Below, one piece after another: positions 27,742 to 36,794 of a stretch of 64,000 nt of DNA; the first letter of the stretch is position 1, and each line of letters begins with the position of its first letter. Source of the DNA: Streptomyces fungicidicus (GTDB lineage Bacteria > Actinomycetota > Actinomycetes > Streptomycetales > Streptomycetaceae). Made by a program: the position numbers and the translations under genes. The notes under the pieces are model-generated. The model was not told the DNA's origin. It searched no databases and was given only the letters and a program-made list of their open reading frames with translations. The DNA is taken from NCBI RefSeq assembly GCF_003665435.1, contig NZ_CP023407.1:5319501-5383500 (forward strand). The letters run 5' to 3'.

Positions 27742-28491
27742 TTACGCTCCGGCCGTCCGGAAGACGCGTGTGCCCACTGTCACGGCGATCAGGGTGAGCG
27801 CGACGGCCACCAGCGAGCCGTACAGCATGTGCGCCGTCGCGTACGCGCCGACGTAGGCGTCCCGCACCGCGTCCACCAGGTAGCGGAACGGCATCAGGTG
27901 TGACAGGACGTCGAGCCAGCCGGGGCCGAGCGTCATCGGCAGCATGAGGCCCGACAGCAGCATGGACGGCATGGTCAGCGCGTTGACCGTCGGCCCGAAG
28001 CCCTGCGGGGTCGCGACCTTCATGGCGAGCGCGTAGGACAGCGCGGCCAGCGACACGGTCAGCAGGGCGACGAAGACGAAGCCGATCAGCACACCGGCCA
28101 GGGGGGCCCGCAGCCCCATCACCAGCGCCGCCAGGACCAGCAGCACCGCCTGGAAGACGAACACGGTGGCGTCCCGCAGGACCCGGCCCAGCAGCAGGGC
28201 GAGGCGGCTGACGGGAGTGACCCGCATCCGCTCGACCACCCCCTGCCCCTTCTCGAGAATGATCATGAAGCCGGAGAACGAGGCGCCGAACAGGCCGAGT
28301 TGCAGCAGCAGTCCGGGGACCAGCAGCTGCCAGGAGCTGCCCTGCCCGCCGAGCGGCAGATCGGTCAGCAGCGGACCGAAGAACAGCAGGTACAGCAGCG
28401 GCATCAGCACGCCGAAGAGCAGCGCGAAGCGGGACCGCAGGGACTGTCGCAGATAGCGCCCGTAGATGAGCGCGGTGTCGTGGAGCAGCAC
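27742..28491 (-). CDS. ABC-2 type exporter permease (DrrB-like)
   Basis: 249 residues with six membrane helices (ALLFGVLMPLLYLLFFGPLL, QAVLLVLAALVMGL, VLIGFVFVALLTVSL and others). The pattern and length are those of daunorubicin-resistance type DrrB permeases. The ATPase partner gene is directly upstream (13 nt). Together with the divergent TetR gene it makes an efflux cassette. Confidence 0.9.
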   Translation of the reverse strand: MLLHDTALIYGRYLRQSLRSRFALLFGVLMPLLYLLFFGPLLTDLPLGGQGSSWQLLVPGLLLQLGLFGASFSGFMIILEKGQGVVERMRVTPVSRLALLLGRVLRDATVFVFQAVLLVLAALVMGLRAPLAGVLIGFVFVALLTVSLAALSYALAMKVATPQGFGPTVNALTMPSMLLSGLMLPMTLGPGWLDVLSHLMPFRYLVDAVRDAYVGAYATAHMLYGSLVAVALTLIAVTVGTRVFRTAGA

Positions 28492-28504
28492 GGTCGTCGG
28501 TGTC

Positions 28505-29287
28505 CTATACGGCTACGGGGGCGGCGTCGGCCGGCGAGGTGTCGCGGCCGGTGATGGCGAGGAAGGTGTCCTGGAGGGAGGCGTCGGCCGAGCCGCCGTA
28601 CCGCAGCTTCAGGGCGTCCGGGGTGCCCTCGGCGACGACGGCGCCGCCGTCGACGATCACCAGCCGGTCCGCGAGCGCGTCCGCCTCGTCGAGGTAGTGG
28701 GTGGTCAGGAAGACGGTGGTGCGGTGCTCGTCGCGCAGTCTGCGCACCAGTTCCCAGAGGTCGGCGCGGCTGCCGGGATCGAGGCCGGTCGTCGGTTCGT
28801 CCAGGAACAGCACCTTCGGGCGGTGGGTGAGCGCCATCGCGATGTCCAGGCGGCGCCGCTGCCCGCCCGAGAGGGTGGCGCACTTGCGGTCGAGCAGCCC
28901 GGTCAGGTCCAGGTCGGCGGCCAGCTCCTCGGCGCGCTCGGCCGCGCGGGCCCGGGTGAGCCGGTAGAGCCTCCCTTGGGTGACGAGTTCCTCCCGCACG
29001 GTGATCTGGGGATCGACGCCGCCGGACTGCGCCACGTAGCCGCAGACGCGCCGCACCGCGTCCGGTTCGGTCGCGAGGTCGTAACCGGCGACGGTGGCCG
29101 CGCCCCCGGTCGGCGCGAGCAGGGTGGTGAGCATCCGCAGGGTGGTGGTCTTGCCGGCTCCGTTGGGGCCGAGGAAGCCGAGGATCTCCCCTTCGCGGAC
29201 GGTCAGGTCGATGCCGCGCACCGCGTCCACCGGGCCGCGTTTCGTCTGGAAGGTACGGGCCAGACCGGCCGTACTGATGATGGTCAT
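28505..29287 (-). CDS. ABC exporter ATP-binding protein (DrrA-like)
   Basis: 260 residues. Walker A GPNGAGKTT, signature LSGGQRRRLDIAMAL, Walker B VLFLDEPTTGLDP and switch His in FLTTHYLDEADAL are all intact. Pairs with the downstream permease. Divergent from a TetR gene, with a 24-bp imperfect palindrome between them (29304-29327), so it is probably repressed by that regulator and induced by its ligand. Substrate unknown. Confidence 0.93.
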   Translation of the reverse strand: MTIISTAGLARTFQTKRGPVDAVRGIDLTVREGEILGFLGPNGAGKTTTLRMLTTLLAPTGGAATVAGYDLATEPDAVRRVCGYVAQSGGVDPQITVREELVTQGRLYRLTRARAAERAEELAADLDLTGLLDRKCATLSGGQRRRLDIAMALTHRPKVLFLDEPTTGLDPGSRADLWELVRRLRDEHRTTVFLTTHYLDEADALADRLVIVDGGAVVAEGTPDALKLRYGGSADASLQDTFLAITGRDTSPADAAPVAV

Positions 29288-29303
29288 GACCCCAGAAAAA
29301 CAG

Positions 29304-29327
29304 AGGCATTGAAATTTTGCAACGCCT
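29304..29327. promoter_or_regulatory. Candidate TetR operator
   Basis: Imperfect 24-bp inverted repeat with arms AGGCATTG and CAACGCCT (7 of 8 pair) and an AT-rich centre, located in the short gap between divergent drug-exporter and TetR genes. Confidence 0.5.
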
Positions 29328-29377
29328 CCAAGTTTTGAGAGATGTCAGTGATCTTCGGGACTGCCTACGATGAGGGC

Positions 29378-30013
29378 ATGGCAGAGGGGCTCAGGGAGCG
29401 CAAGAAGCGTGAGACCAGGCAGCGGATCTCGGACATCGCCACCGGGCTCTTCCTGGAGCACGGCTTCGTGACCGTGACGATGGCGGAGGTGGCGGAGGCC
29501 GCCGACGTGTCCGTGAACACGGTCTACAACTACTTCCCCGCCAAGGAGGACCTCTTCTTCGACCGCTCCAGCGGCGTCGTCGACCAGCTCGCCCGCTGGG
29601 TCCGCGCCCGTGACACGGGCGAGTCCGCGGCCCGGGCGGTCCTGCGCGAACTGCGCGCCGACATCGAGGCGGTGTCGCCCCGGGTCGGCCTGATGGAGGG
29701 CTACGACCGCTTCATGCGGGTGATCCACGACTCCCCGCAGCTGCGCTCCCGCCTCTGGAGCCTGCAGCAGGAGGTCCAGGACAACCTGGAGGCGGCGCTC
29801 AGGGAGGAGACGGACGCCGCGTCCGGCGATCCGCTGCCGGGGCTGGTGGCCGGTCAGATCTGCTGGATCCACAGCACGGTGTTCACCGCGATCGGCCGGG
29901 AGATGGTCAAGGGCCGCGCGCCGGCCGAGGTGTCGCGCGAGATGCTCGCGCTGGTCGACGACATCGAGGAACTGCTCGGCGACCGGGTGCTCGGTTACGC
30001 GGTGCGCGGCTGA
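29378..30013 (+). CDS. TetR-family regulator
   Basis: 211 residues from the ATG at 29378; an ATG at 29342 in the same frame would add 12 residues. Helix-turn-helix near the N-terminus: VTMAEVAEAADVSVNTVYNYFPAKEDLF. The C-terminal half is the variable ligand-binding part. Next to and divergent from the ABC exporter it probably represses. Confidence 0.92.
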   Translation: MAEGLRERKKRETRQRISDIATGLFLEHGFVTVTMAEVAEAADVSVNTVYNYFPAKEDLFFDRSSGVVDQLARWVRARDTGESAARAVLRELRADIEAVSPRVGLMEGYDRFMRVIHDSPQLRSRLWSLQQEVQDNLEAALREETDAASGDPLPGLVAGQICWIHSTVFTAIGREMVKGRAPAEVSREMLALVDDIEELLGDRVLGYAVRG

Positions 30014-30030
30014 ACCGGGCCGCGTCCGGG

Positions 30031-30079
30031 CGGCACGGCGGGCCGGCTCGCCGCTGTGCGGGAGTGGCCCGCCGTGCCG
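30031..30079. terminator. Bidirectional terminator between TetR and peptidase genes
   Basis: Perfect 14-bp inverted repeat CGGCACGGCGGGCC / GGCCCGCCGTGCCG with a 21-nt loop, in a convergent gap. Confidence 0.85.
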
Positions 30080-30107
30080 TCGGGCGGTGCGGGTGGGGCA
30101 GGGTCGG

Positions 30108-30842
30108 TCAGATCCCGCAGGAGGGCGCGGACCAGTACGGGGACGGGTCGAAGGCCACGTGGGTGTGGTCGTTGTGGCCGGGGTAGCCCGGGCCCAGGAT
30201 CTCGGAGAAGCCGTGGACGCGGGACTGGCGGGCCAGGGTGCAGAAGCTCGGCGAGCCGACGAGGTCGGCCGCGTCGCCGTAGAGGTGACGGCTGCTGGAC
30301 GCGCCGCCGACCGCGTTGTTGCAGGCGTAGGAGCGGAAGCCGCTGGAGATGTTGATCGGCACGTCACCGAGGGCGTGCCGCATCGCCTCCAGCTTCCACA
30401 TGGTCTTCAGGGCGTTCGACTTGGCGGTGGCCGCCGAGACCGCGCCGCCCGACCAGTCGGAGTTGCACTTGTTGAGCTCGGAGTAGCTGAAGTGGACGGG
30501 CGTGCAGTCGGCGTCCTGCAGCGCGTAGATCTTGCTGAAGGTCGCGGGGCCCGCGACGCCGTCGGCGGCCAGTCCGTAGGCCGCCTGGAACTTCTTGACG
30601 GCCGCCGCGGTGCGGGCGCCGTAGCTGCCGTCGTACGCGAGCCGTTCGCCCGAGGTCACCCAGCCGGCCACCCGGATCTGCAGCTGCGTCACATCGCTGC
30701 CGGAGGAACCCTGGGACAGGGTGCGGTTCCAGGTGTAGCAGGTGTCGGCCTGGGCGGTTCCCGCCGTGGCGCCGACACCCAGGACCGTGCCAGCCATGAC
30801 CATGACAATGGAAAGAAGGGTGCGTGTTGCGCGTCTGAGCAT
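30108..30842 (-). CDS. Secreted M15-type peptidase with peptidoglycan-binding domain
   Basis: 244 residues. Sec signal peptide ending TAQA-DTCY, then a PG_binding_1 repeat (SDVTQLQIRVAGWV..., GARTAAAVKKFQAAYGL), then an M15-like zinc domain with SSRHLYGDAADL (His and Asp ligands) and GHNDHTHVAF (His ligand). The layout matches the Streptomyces albus G zinc D-Ala-D-Ala carboxypeptidase family, which cuts peptidoglycan stem peptides outside the cell. Start ATG with GGGAG upstream. Paired cysteines suggest disulfides. Confidence 0.9.
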   Translation of the reverse strand: MLRRATRTLLSIVMVMAGTVLGVGATAGTAQADTCYTWNRTLSQGSSGSDVTQLQIRVAGWVTSGERLAYDGSYGARTAAAVKKFQAAYGLAADGVAGPATFSKIYALQDADCTPVHFSYSELNKCNSDWSGGAVSAATAKSNALKTMWKLEAMRHALGDVPINISSGFRSYACNNAVGGASSSRHLYGDAADLVGSPSFCTLARQSRVHGFSEILGPGYPGHNDHTHVAFDPSPYWSAPSCGI

Positions 30843-31190
30843 TCCGGACTCCCGACATCTTCGCCGAATGGATGTGCGCGGCCGCCTGAGCGGCAGCTTC
30901 CGACAGACTGCGGCAGAGTGCTACGCGCGTCAACAACACCGGGGTGAACGCGGGGGGTTGGCGGCCGGGGGAGAGTGCGGCCGTGACCTGCTCGCGCGGG
31001 CGTTCCGGCCCTCCGCGCGGACCGGGGGAACGCGGGCGCGCCGGACCCGCCCGACGTGATGGGTGTCTCACCCCGTGAGACCGTGACACGCATTACTAAC
31101 CCCTCACACGGCCTCCCGCTGCCGCTAATGTCCGCCAGTGACGTACAGAAACAGTGTGTGAGCGTGTCGAATTCAAAGGGGAGTCGCACA
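30843..31190. other. Divergent intergenic region (348 bp)
   Basis: Separates the peptidase and the hydroxyacyl-CoA dehydrogenase. No gene. CTCACAC near 31103 and GTGTGAG near 31156 form a widely spaced inverted pair and TAATGT near 31127 might be a -10; neither is strong. Confidence 0.4.
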
Positions 31191-32039
31191 GTGGCTGGGA
31201 AGCTCGCCGTCATCGGGGCCGGTCTCATGGGGTCCGGAATCGCCCAGGTCTCCGCGCAAGCGGGCTGGGACGTCGTACTGCGGGACGTCACCGACGAGGC
31301 GCTCACGCGCGGTACCGACGGGATCAAGGCGTCGTACGACAAGTTCGTGAGCAAGGGCAGGCTGGAGGCGCACGACGCCGACGCCGCCCTGGCCCGGATC
31401 ACCGCGACCACCGACCTGGACGCCTGCGCGGACGCCGACGTCGTCGTCGAGGCCGTGTTCGAGAAGCTCGAGGTCAAGCACGAGATCTTCCGGGCCCTCG
31501 ACAAGATCGTGCGGGAGGACGCCGTCCTCGCCTCCAACACCTCCGCCATCCCGATCACCAAGATCGCGGCCGTGACGGAGCACCCGGAGCGGGTCGTCGG
31601 CGCCCACTTCTTCTCCCCGGTCCCGATGATGCAGCTGTGCGAACTGGTCCGCGGCTACAAGACCAGCGACGAAACCCTCGCCAGGACCCGCGAGTTCGCC
31701 GAGTCGGTCGGCAAGACCTGCATCGTCGTCAACCGCGACGTCGCCGGCTTCGTCACCACCCGCCTCATCGCCGCCCTCGTCGTCGAGGCCGCCAAGCTCT
31801 ACGAGTCGGGCGTGGCGAGCGCCGAGGACATCGACCTCGCCTGCAAGCTGGGCTTCGGCCACGCCATGGGACCGCTGGCCACCGCCGACCTCACCGGCGT
31901 CGACATCCTGCTGCACGCCACCGACAACATCTACACCGAGTCCCAGGACGAGAAGTTCGCCGCTCCCGAGCTGATGCGCCGGATGGTTGACGCCGGTGAC
32001 ATCGGCCGCAAGAGCGGGCAGGGCTTCTACGGGCACTGA
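31191..32039 (+). CDS. 3-hydroxybutyryl-CoA dehydrogenase
   Basis: 282 residues, NAD(P)-dependent oxidation of 3-hydroxyacyl-CoA in fatty acid or butyrate metabolism (FadB2/PaaH/Hbd family). Seen: Rossmann VIGAGLMGSGIAQVSAQAG, SNTSAIPITKIA, HFFSPVPMMQLCELV with the catalytic His, and the dimer domain with RDVAGFVTTRL. The GTG at 31191 has AGGGGAG 7 nt upstream; longer open frame upstream is non-homologous. Stands alone; may supply acetoacetyl-CoA for the thiolase at 48292. Confidence 0.95.
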   Translation: MAGKLAVIGAGLMGSGIAQVSAQAGWDVVLRDVTDEALTRGTDGIKASYDKFVSKGRLEAHDADAALARITATTDLDACADADVVVEAVFEKLEVKHEIFRALDKIVREDAVLASNTSAIPITKIAAVTEHPERVVGAHFFSPVPMMQLCELVRGYKTSDETLARTREFAESVGKTCIVVNRDVAGFVTTRLIAALVVEAAKLYESGVASAEDIDLACKLGFGHAMGPLATADLTGVDILLHATDNIYTESQDEKFAAPELMRRMVDAGDIGRKSGQGFYGH

Positions 32040-32193
32040 CACCGCGCACCCACCCCGGCGTGCATCACACGCCGGGGTGAATTCGGTATCGGTTCGCTTA
32101 CAGGTAGCAACCTCCGCCGCCGCCACGCAGTCAGAGGTTGCATTACCGGCCATCAGAAAACGCGGAGCACGAGACGCATCAAGGGGAGTGCAT

Positions 32194-32517
32194 ATGTACA
32201 TCAGGGGCGACCAAGCCGAACTGGTCGTCGGGGGCCGCCTCGACGTCCGCAGCGCGGCGGACGCCCGTACGGTCCTGCACTCGGCGGTCGACGACGGAGT
32301 CGGCGACCTGGTGCTGGACCTGTCCGACCTGGACTCCTGGGACGCCACCGGACTCGGTGTGATCATGGGGGCCCACCGGCGGGCCGGCCGCTGCGGCCGG
32401 CGCCTGGTGCTGCGCGACGTGCCGCCGCAGATGCAGCGCCTGTTGGTGGCCACCCGGCTGCACCGGATCCTGGCCATCGAGGGAGGCATCGGGGTGGACA
32501 CACTGCCCCGCGTATGA
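32194..32517 (+). CDS. STAS-domain protein (anti-sigma factor antagonist-like)
   Basis: 107 residues, a single STAS domain: YIRGDQAELVVGGRLDVRSA, VLDLSDLDSWDATGLGVIMG. In SpoIIAA-type proteins a Ser or Thr at the position of DATG is phosphorylated by an anti-sigma kinase; here Thr is the candidate. ATG at 32194 with AAGGGGAG 5 nt upstream. No kinase or sigma gene next to it, so the partner is elsewhere. Transcribed in the same direction as the large ATPase gene 263 bp later. Confidence 0.9.
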   Translation: MYIRGDQAELVVGGRLDVRSAADARTVLHSAVDDGVGDLVLDLSDLDSWDATGLGVIMGAHRRAGRCGRRLVLRDVPPQMQRLLVATRLHRILAIEGGIGVDTLPRV

Positions 32518-32780
32518 GGTCGTACAGGTGTACCGGTGACGAACGGCGGTACCCGGACCGGCCTCGGCGAACCGTGCGACGCGCGCACAATCCTCACGAG
32601 ACCGTGATGTCTCGGACCGCGCGGTACCCCGGACTGTCGTAGATACTGGGCGAAGGTTTAGGGTTCGGCTGCCCGCTGCCTTGCAACCCCTGAGCGGGCC
32701 CGGACCAGAAGCGACAGCGCGGTGTGCAGCAAGGCCGGGAGGGGCTTCAGGCACACGACGCTTTTGGGGGGCTAGGACCT

Positions 32781-35297
32781 ATGGACCCGAACAACCCGGG
32801 ACCCGAGGAGTACGGCCGGGAAGGTGACGGTCCAGCGCCGCGCCCGCGTCCTCCCAGGGAATCCCTCACTTCCGACTTCGGACAGCACGCGCCCGCGCTC
32901 GCCCGCACCGTGCAGCTCGTCTCCGGCGACTTCCTGCTGACCGTCAACCCCGTCGACGGCAGCGAGATCGAGCCCTGCCCGCCCGCCGAACGGCCGGCCC
33001 GCCCCGTGAAGCTGACCGAGGCCGAGCGCGCCGAGGCGGAGCGCGCCGCCAGGCCGCCCGTCCCGCCCGGCCCCGCGCAGCCCGTGCTGCCGTTGCTGGC
33101 CCGTCAGGACGAGCGCGAGAAGCTGGTCCGGCTGCTCGCCCGCGGCCGCTCCGTACGCCTCACCGGCCCCGCCGGCTCCGGCCGCACCCGGCTCCTCGAC
33201 ACCGTCGCCGAGGACTGCGCGGACCTCGCCCCCGACGGCGTCGTCCGGCTGAACGGCCTCCGCCGCTCCGCCGACGACCTGCTGCACGACCTCTTCTACG
33301 CCGTCCACGACGCGCCCCTGCACCGCCCGGACCGGGACGAACTCGTCGGCCACGTCCGGGAGATCGGCGCCGTCGTCGTCCTCGACGACCTGGAGTTCGG
33401 CGGCGCCGCCCTGGACGGGCTGCTGGACGCCACCCCCGAGTGCGCCTTCCTGCTCGGCGCCACCCCCGACGTGCCCGAGCCGTCCGCCGACGCCGGCGTC
33501 GAGGAGGTCGTCCTCGAGGGTCTCGACCGTGCGGCCGGACTCGACCTGCTGGAGCGCGCCGTCGGCCGCGCCCTCACCGAGGACGAGTCGAACTGGGCCG
33601 GCGACCTCTGGTTCGAGTCCGAGGGCCTGCCGCTGCGCTTCGTCCAGGCCGGCGCCCTGCTGCGGCAGCGCGACCGGCTCCGGGCCGGCGCGGACGCCGT
33701 CGACGAGTTCGGCGTCTTCGAGGACGTATGGCCCTCCGACACGCCCCAGGACGCGGTGGAGGCCGACGAGGTCCCGCTGCCCTCGCTCGGCGAGGCCGCC
33801 GCGCCCGCCCCGCTGCTCGCCTCCCGGCTCAGCGCCTCCGCCCGCGCCACCCTGCGGTTCGCCGTCGCGCTCGGCGGTGAGGTGCCCCACCAGGCGCACC
33901 TGCCCGCCCTGGTGGGCGACACCCACGCCGACGCCGCCCTCGGCGAACTGGCCGTCTGCGGACTGGTCTCCCCGGTCGGCTCCCGCTACCGGCTCGCCGC
34001 CGGGGTGCCCGCCCAGCTGGAGGCCGCCGGCTACGCCGACGACGCCGAGGAGCAGGCCCGCGCCGCGGCCGAGCACTACGCCTGGTGGGCCGGGCACCCC
34101 TCGGTCACCCCGGAGCGGGTGTGCGCCGAGGCGGACGCGGTGCTCGCCGCCCTCACCGTGCTGTCGCCGCTCGCCCCGGACGCCGCCGAGGACGAGCAGG
34201 GCACCGCCGTCCGGCTGGCCCGCGCCGCCGCGCCCGCGTTCGCCTCGGGCCTGTACTGGGGCGCCTGGGAGCGGGCGCTGCGGGCCGGCGCGGAGGCCGC
34301 CCGGCTCGCCGGGGACGTGCCGGAGCAGGCCTACTTCCACCACGAGCTCGGCATCCACGCGCTGTGCGCCGGACAGCTCGACCGGTCGCGCGCCGAACTG
34401 GAGGCGTCCATCGCGCTGCGCGGCGCCCTCGCCGACAAGCGCGGCACCGTCGCGGGCCGCCGTGCGCTGGCCCTCGTCGCCGACCGCTCCGGCGTCCCGC
34501 TGGCGCTGATGCCGACCGCGGGGGAGGAGGTGCCCGAGGCCCAGTACGAGGAGTCGGCCCCGCCGCCCCGCGGGGCGCCGACGGCCTTCCCCGAGCTCCA
34601 GCCGCCCTCCGAGACCGGCCTGGTCGTCCACCGCACGGTGCCGTCCCCGGTCGCGCCGCCGGCGAAGGCGGGCGGTGGGCTGAAGGGCCTGGCCCGGCGC
34701 AATCTGGTGGCGGCCGGCGCCGGCGCGCTGCTCGTCGCCGTCCTTGGCACGGTGGTCACGCTCGGCGCCACGTCGGAGAACGACGCCGGCACCCCGTCCG
34801 AGAACGTCGGCGTCAACCCGTCCGCCAGCCAGGGCGTCGACGACGGCAGCCTCGGCGCCGACCCGGCGGCCGGTGACGACACCGGCGACACCGGCGAGGC
34901 CACCAGCCGGCCGACCGACCCGGGCCCGGACGGCACACCGGGCACCGCGGACGACCCGACCCCGACGCCCACCTCCTCGGGCGGGGCGTCGGACGGGCCG
35001 GGCGGGCCGACGGAACCGGACGACCCGACCGAGTCGCCGTCCAAGTCGCCTTCGAAGTCGCCGACCTCGAAGCCCACGACACCCAAGCCGCCCACGTCTT
35101 CCGGCACCACCACGCCGGAGCCGACCGAGACCGAGACCACGCCGGAGCCGACCGAGACGGAGACCACGCCGCCGGAGGAACCGTCCACCACCGACACCGC
35201 GAGCGGCCCCGCCTCGTCCGCTCCGGTGGAGACGAGCGCGAGCGCCCCGCAGGGCGGCGACACCGGCCCGTCCGGCGGTCCGGAGCAGGTGATCTGA
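32781..35297 (+). CDS. Large STAND-like ATPase with arginine P-loop, one membrane helix and exported Thr/Pro-rich tail
   Basis: 838 residues, start ATG at 32781. Residues ~1-95 are Pro-rich. The NTPase part follows: Walker A reads GPAGSGRT (129-136), with Arg135 in place of the invariant Lys; Walker B is VVVLDDLEF (D202, D203); a sensor-like LLGATPD; and GLPL (282-285), typical of NB-ARC/STAND proteins. A helical, TPR-like region (~380-600) includes HHELGIHALCAGQLDRSRAELEAS. One membrane helix lies at ~641-663, followed by ~175 residues of Thr/Pro/Ser/Glu-rich tail with a twice-repeated TTPEPTETE, presumably outside the cell. No LPXTG-type sorting signal is seen. Function unknown; a membrane-tethered signalling switch is an inference. 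Confidence 0.85.
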   Translation: MDPNNPGPEEYGREGDGPAPRPRPPRESLTSDFGQHAPALARTVQLVSGDFLLTVNPVDGSEIEPCPPAERPARPVKLTEAERAEAERAARPPVPPGPAQPVLPLLARQDEREKLVRLLARGRSVRLTGPAGSGRTRLLDTVAEDCADLAPDGVVRLNGLRRSADDLLHDLFYAVHDAPLHRPDRDELVGHVREIGAVVVLDDLEFGGAALDGLLDATPECAFLLGATPDVPEPSADAGVEEVVLEGLDRAAGLDLLERAVGRALTEDESNWAGDLWFESEGLPLRFVQAGALLRQRDRLRAGADAVDEFGVFEDVWPSDTPQDAVEADEVPLPSLGEAAAPAPLLASRLSASARATLRFAVALGGEVPHQAHLPALVGDTHADAALGELAVCGLVSPVGSRYRLAAGVPAQLEAAGYADDAEEQARAAAEHYAWWAGHPSVTPERVCAEADAVLAALTVLSPLAPDAAEDEQGTAVRLARAAAPAFASGLYWGAWERALRAGAEAARLAGDVPEQAYFHHELGIHALCAGQLDRSRAELEASIALRGALADKRGTVAGRRALALVADRSGVPLALMPTAGEEVPEAQYEESAPPPRGAPTAFPELQPPSETGLVVHRTVPSPVAPPAKAGGGLKGLARRNLVAAGAGALLVAVLGTVVTLGATSENDAGTPSENVGVNPSASQGVDDGSLGADPAAGDDTGDTGEATSRPTDPGPDGTPGTADDPTPTPTSSGGASDGPGGPTEPDDPTESPSKSPSKSPTSKPTTPKPPTSSGTTTPEPTETETTPEPTETETTPPEEPSTTDTASGPASSAPVETSASAPQGGDTGPSGGPEQVI

Positions 35298-35310
35298 TCC
35301 CGTAGGCACG

Positions 35311-35348
35311 CGGAAGGGCCGGGTTCCCGACGGAACCCGGCCCTTCCG
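35311..35348. terminator. Bidirectional terminator between the ATPase and nucS
   Basis: Perfect 17-bp stem CGGAAGGGCCGGGTTCC / GGAACCCGGCCCTTCCG with a CGAC loop, between converging genes. One of the strongest hairpins in the window. Confidence 0.93.
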
Positions 35349-35359
35349 TATGCCGTGGG

Positions 35360-36031
35360 TCAGAACAGGCGCAGCTTGTCGTCCTCGATGCCGCGCATCG
35401 CGTCGTAGTCGAGGACCTGGCAGCCGATGCCCCGGTCCGTCGCCAGGACCCGTGCCTGCGGCTTGATCTCCTGCGCGGCGAACACGCCCCGCACCGGCGC
35501 CAGATGGGGATCGCGGTTCAGCAGCTCCAGATAGCGCGTGAGCTGCTCGACGCCGTCGATCTCGCCGCGCCGCTTGATCTCCACCGCGACGGTCCGCCCC
35601 TCGGCGTCCCGGCACAGGATGTCGACCGGTCCGATCGCCGTCATGTACTCGCGGCGGACGAGGGTGTAGCCCTCGCCCAGGATCTCGATGCGATCGGCGA
35701 GCAGTTCCTGGAGGTGCGCTTCCACGCCGTCCTTGATCAGGCCGGGGTCGACGCCCAGTTCGTGCGAGGAGTCGTGGAGGACTTCCTCCATCGTGATGAT
35801 GAGCTTCTCGCCCGCCTTGTTGACGACGGTCCAGACGCCCTCCTCCTCGCCGGCGCCCTCCTTCAGTGTGCAGGGGGGCGACATCCAGTTCAGGGGCTTG
35901 TAGGCCCGGTCGTCGGCGTGGATCGAGACGCTGCCGTCCGCCTTGACCAGGATCAGACGGGGTGCCGACGGCAGGTGCGCGGTGAGCCGCCCGGCGTAGT
36001 CCACGGAGCAGCGGGCAATGACGAGACGCAT
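35360..36031 (-). CDS. nucS: Mismatch-specific endonuclease NucS/EndoMS
   Basis: 223 residues, as in other Streptomyces. NucS cuts both strands at mismatches and replaces MutS/MutL, which actinobacteria lack. Seen: N-terminal dimerisation domain with KPLNWM (W49), and the C-terminal PD-(D/E)xK nuclease with D137 (GPVDILC), E151 and K153 (VAVEIKRRG), and Q163. The C-terminus ends DDKLRLF, which fits the sliding-clamp-binding tail. Start ATG at 36031; upstream frame is open but not conserved. Confidence 0.95.
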   Translation of the reverse strand: MRLVIARCSVDYAGRLTAHLPSAPRLILVKADGSVSIHADDRAYKPLNWMSPPCTLKEGAGEEEGVWTVVNKAGEKLIITMEEVLHDSSHELGVDPGLIKDGVEAHLQELLADRIEILGEGYTLVRREYMTAIGPVDILCRDAEGRTVAVEIKRRGEIDGVEQLTRYLELLNRDPHLAPVRGVFAAQEIKPQARVLATDRGIGCQVLDYDAMRGIEDDKLRLF

Positions 36032-36319
36032 GGTCGGCAACGCTACTCGACCGGCCGGGGTCGGCGCGATCCGCCCTCTCACCCGCCCCGGGCGACCCAC
36101 GGGACGCGTCCTGAATCTCCTGGAAAACGCGTGTTCGGCGATGGCCGATTACCGGCCCACAGGAAGTTCCGCATCCACGCATTCTCCTGGTGCCGTCACC
36201 GTCCGGTGCTTACGGTATTGAACGGGAGGTCGCGAACTGTGTACGCAGCGTGTCCGATGTCGCGCACTCCCCTATCTGTCAGGCAACCCCTGTTCTTCGG
36301 GGGTGCGAGAGGAGAACCC

Positions 36320-36712
36320 ATGTCGCTCGACGTCTCACCGGCCCTACTCGAACAGGCCGAGCGAGGCGAGGTCGACGAAGCTGAATTCGTCGACTGCGTC
36401 CGGACCTCCCTGCCCTTCGCATGGGAGATGATCAGCTCCCTGGTGGCCCAGCTGAAGGTGGACGGCGGACCCTTCGCCGACAACCAGACGCCCCCGCCGG
36501 ACGAGCAGGCACGCGGTCAGCTGCTGCGTGCGCTCGCGAGTGACGCGATACGCGGTGCGCTGCAACGGCACTTCGGTGTACGGCTGGCCTTCCAGAACTG
36601 CCACCGGGTGGCCGTGTTCCCGCTTGACTCCTCGGTCGACGAGAAGCTGGCCCGCTTCACCTCGGTGCGCAGTCAGGTGCTCAACCAGTCGGCGGAGCTC
36701 CGCGACTGCTGA
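36320..36712 (+). CDS. SCO5389-family conserved protein, unknown function
   Basis: 130 residues starting MSLDVSPALLEQAERGEVDE, with GAGAGGAGAA just upstream. The protein is helical and acidic at its N-terminus and ends in RFTSVRSQVLNQSAELRDC. It is conserved in Streptomyces next to nucS (known to me as the SCO5389 family) and has no described role. No signal peptide or membrane helix. It is divergent from nucS, with 288 bp between. Confidence 0.85.
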   Translation: MSLDVSPALLEQAERGEVDEAEFVDCVRTSLPFAWEMISSLVAQLKVDGGPFADNQTPPPDEQARGQLLRALASDAIRGALQRHFGVRLAFQNCHRVAVFPLDSSVDEKLARFTSVRSQVLNQSAELRDC

Positions 36713-36726
36713 CGCGCTCCCTCGTT

Positions 36727-36775
36727 GCTTGCCGCTCCGTACGCGGGAGGTGCAGTCTGTACAGGGGCGGCAAGC
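36727..36775. terminator. Inverted repeat between SCO5389-family and LLM genes
   Basis: 9-bp perfect arms GCTTGCCGC / GCGGCAAGC with a 31-nt loop that can itself partly fold. It lies in the gap between converging genes. Confidence 0.5.
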
Positions 36776-36794
36776 CTCCGTGGAAACCGCCGGC

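Noticed and set aside
31103..31160. CTCACAC ... GTGTGAG pair as an operator
   Set aside because: Arms are more than 40 bp apart and only 7 bp; too weak to call.
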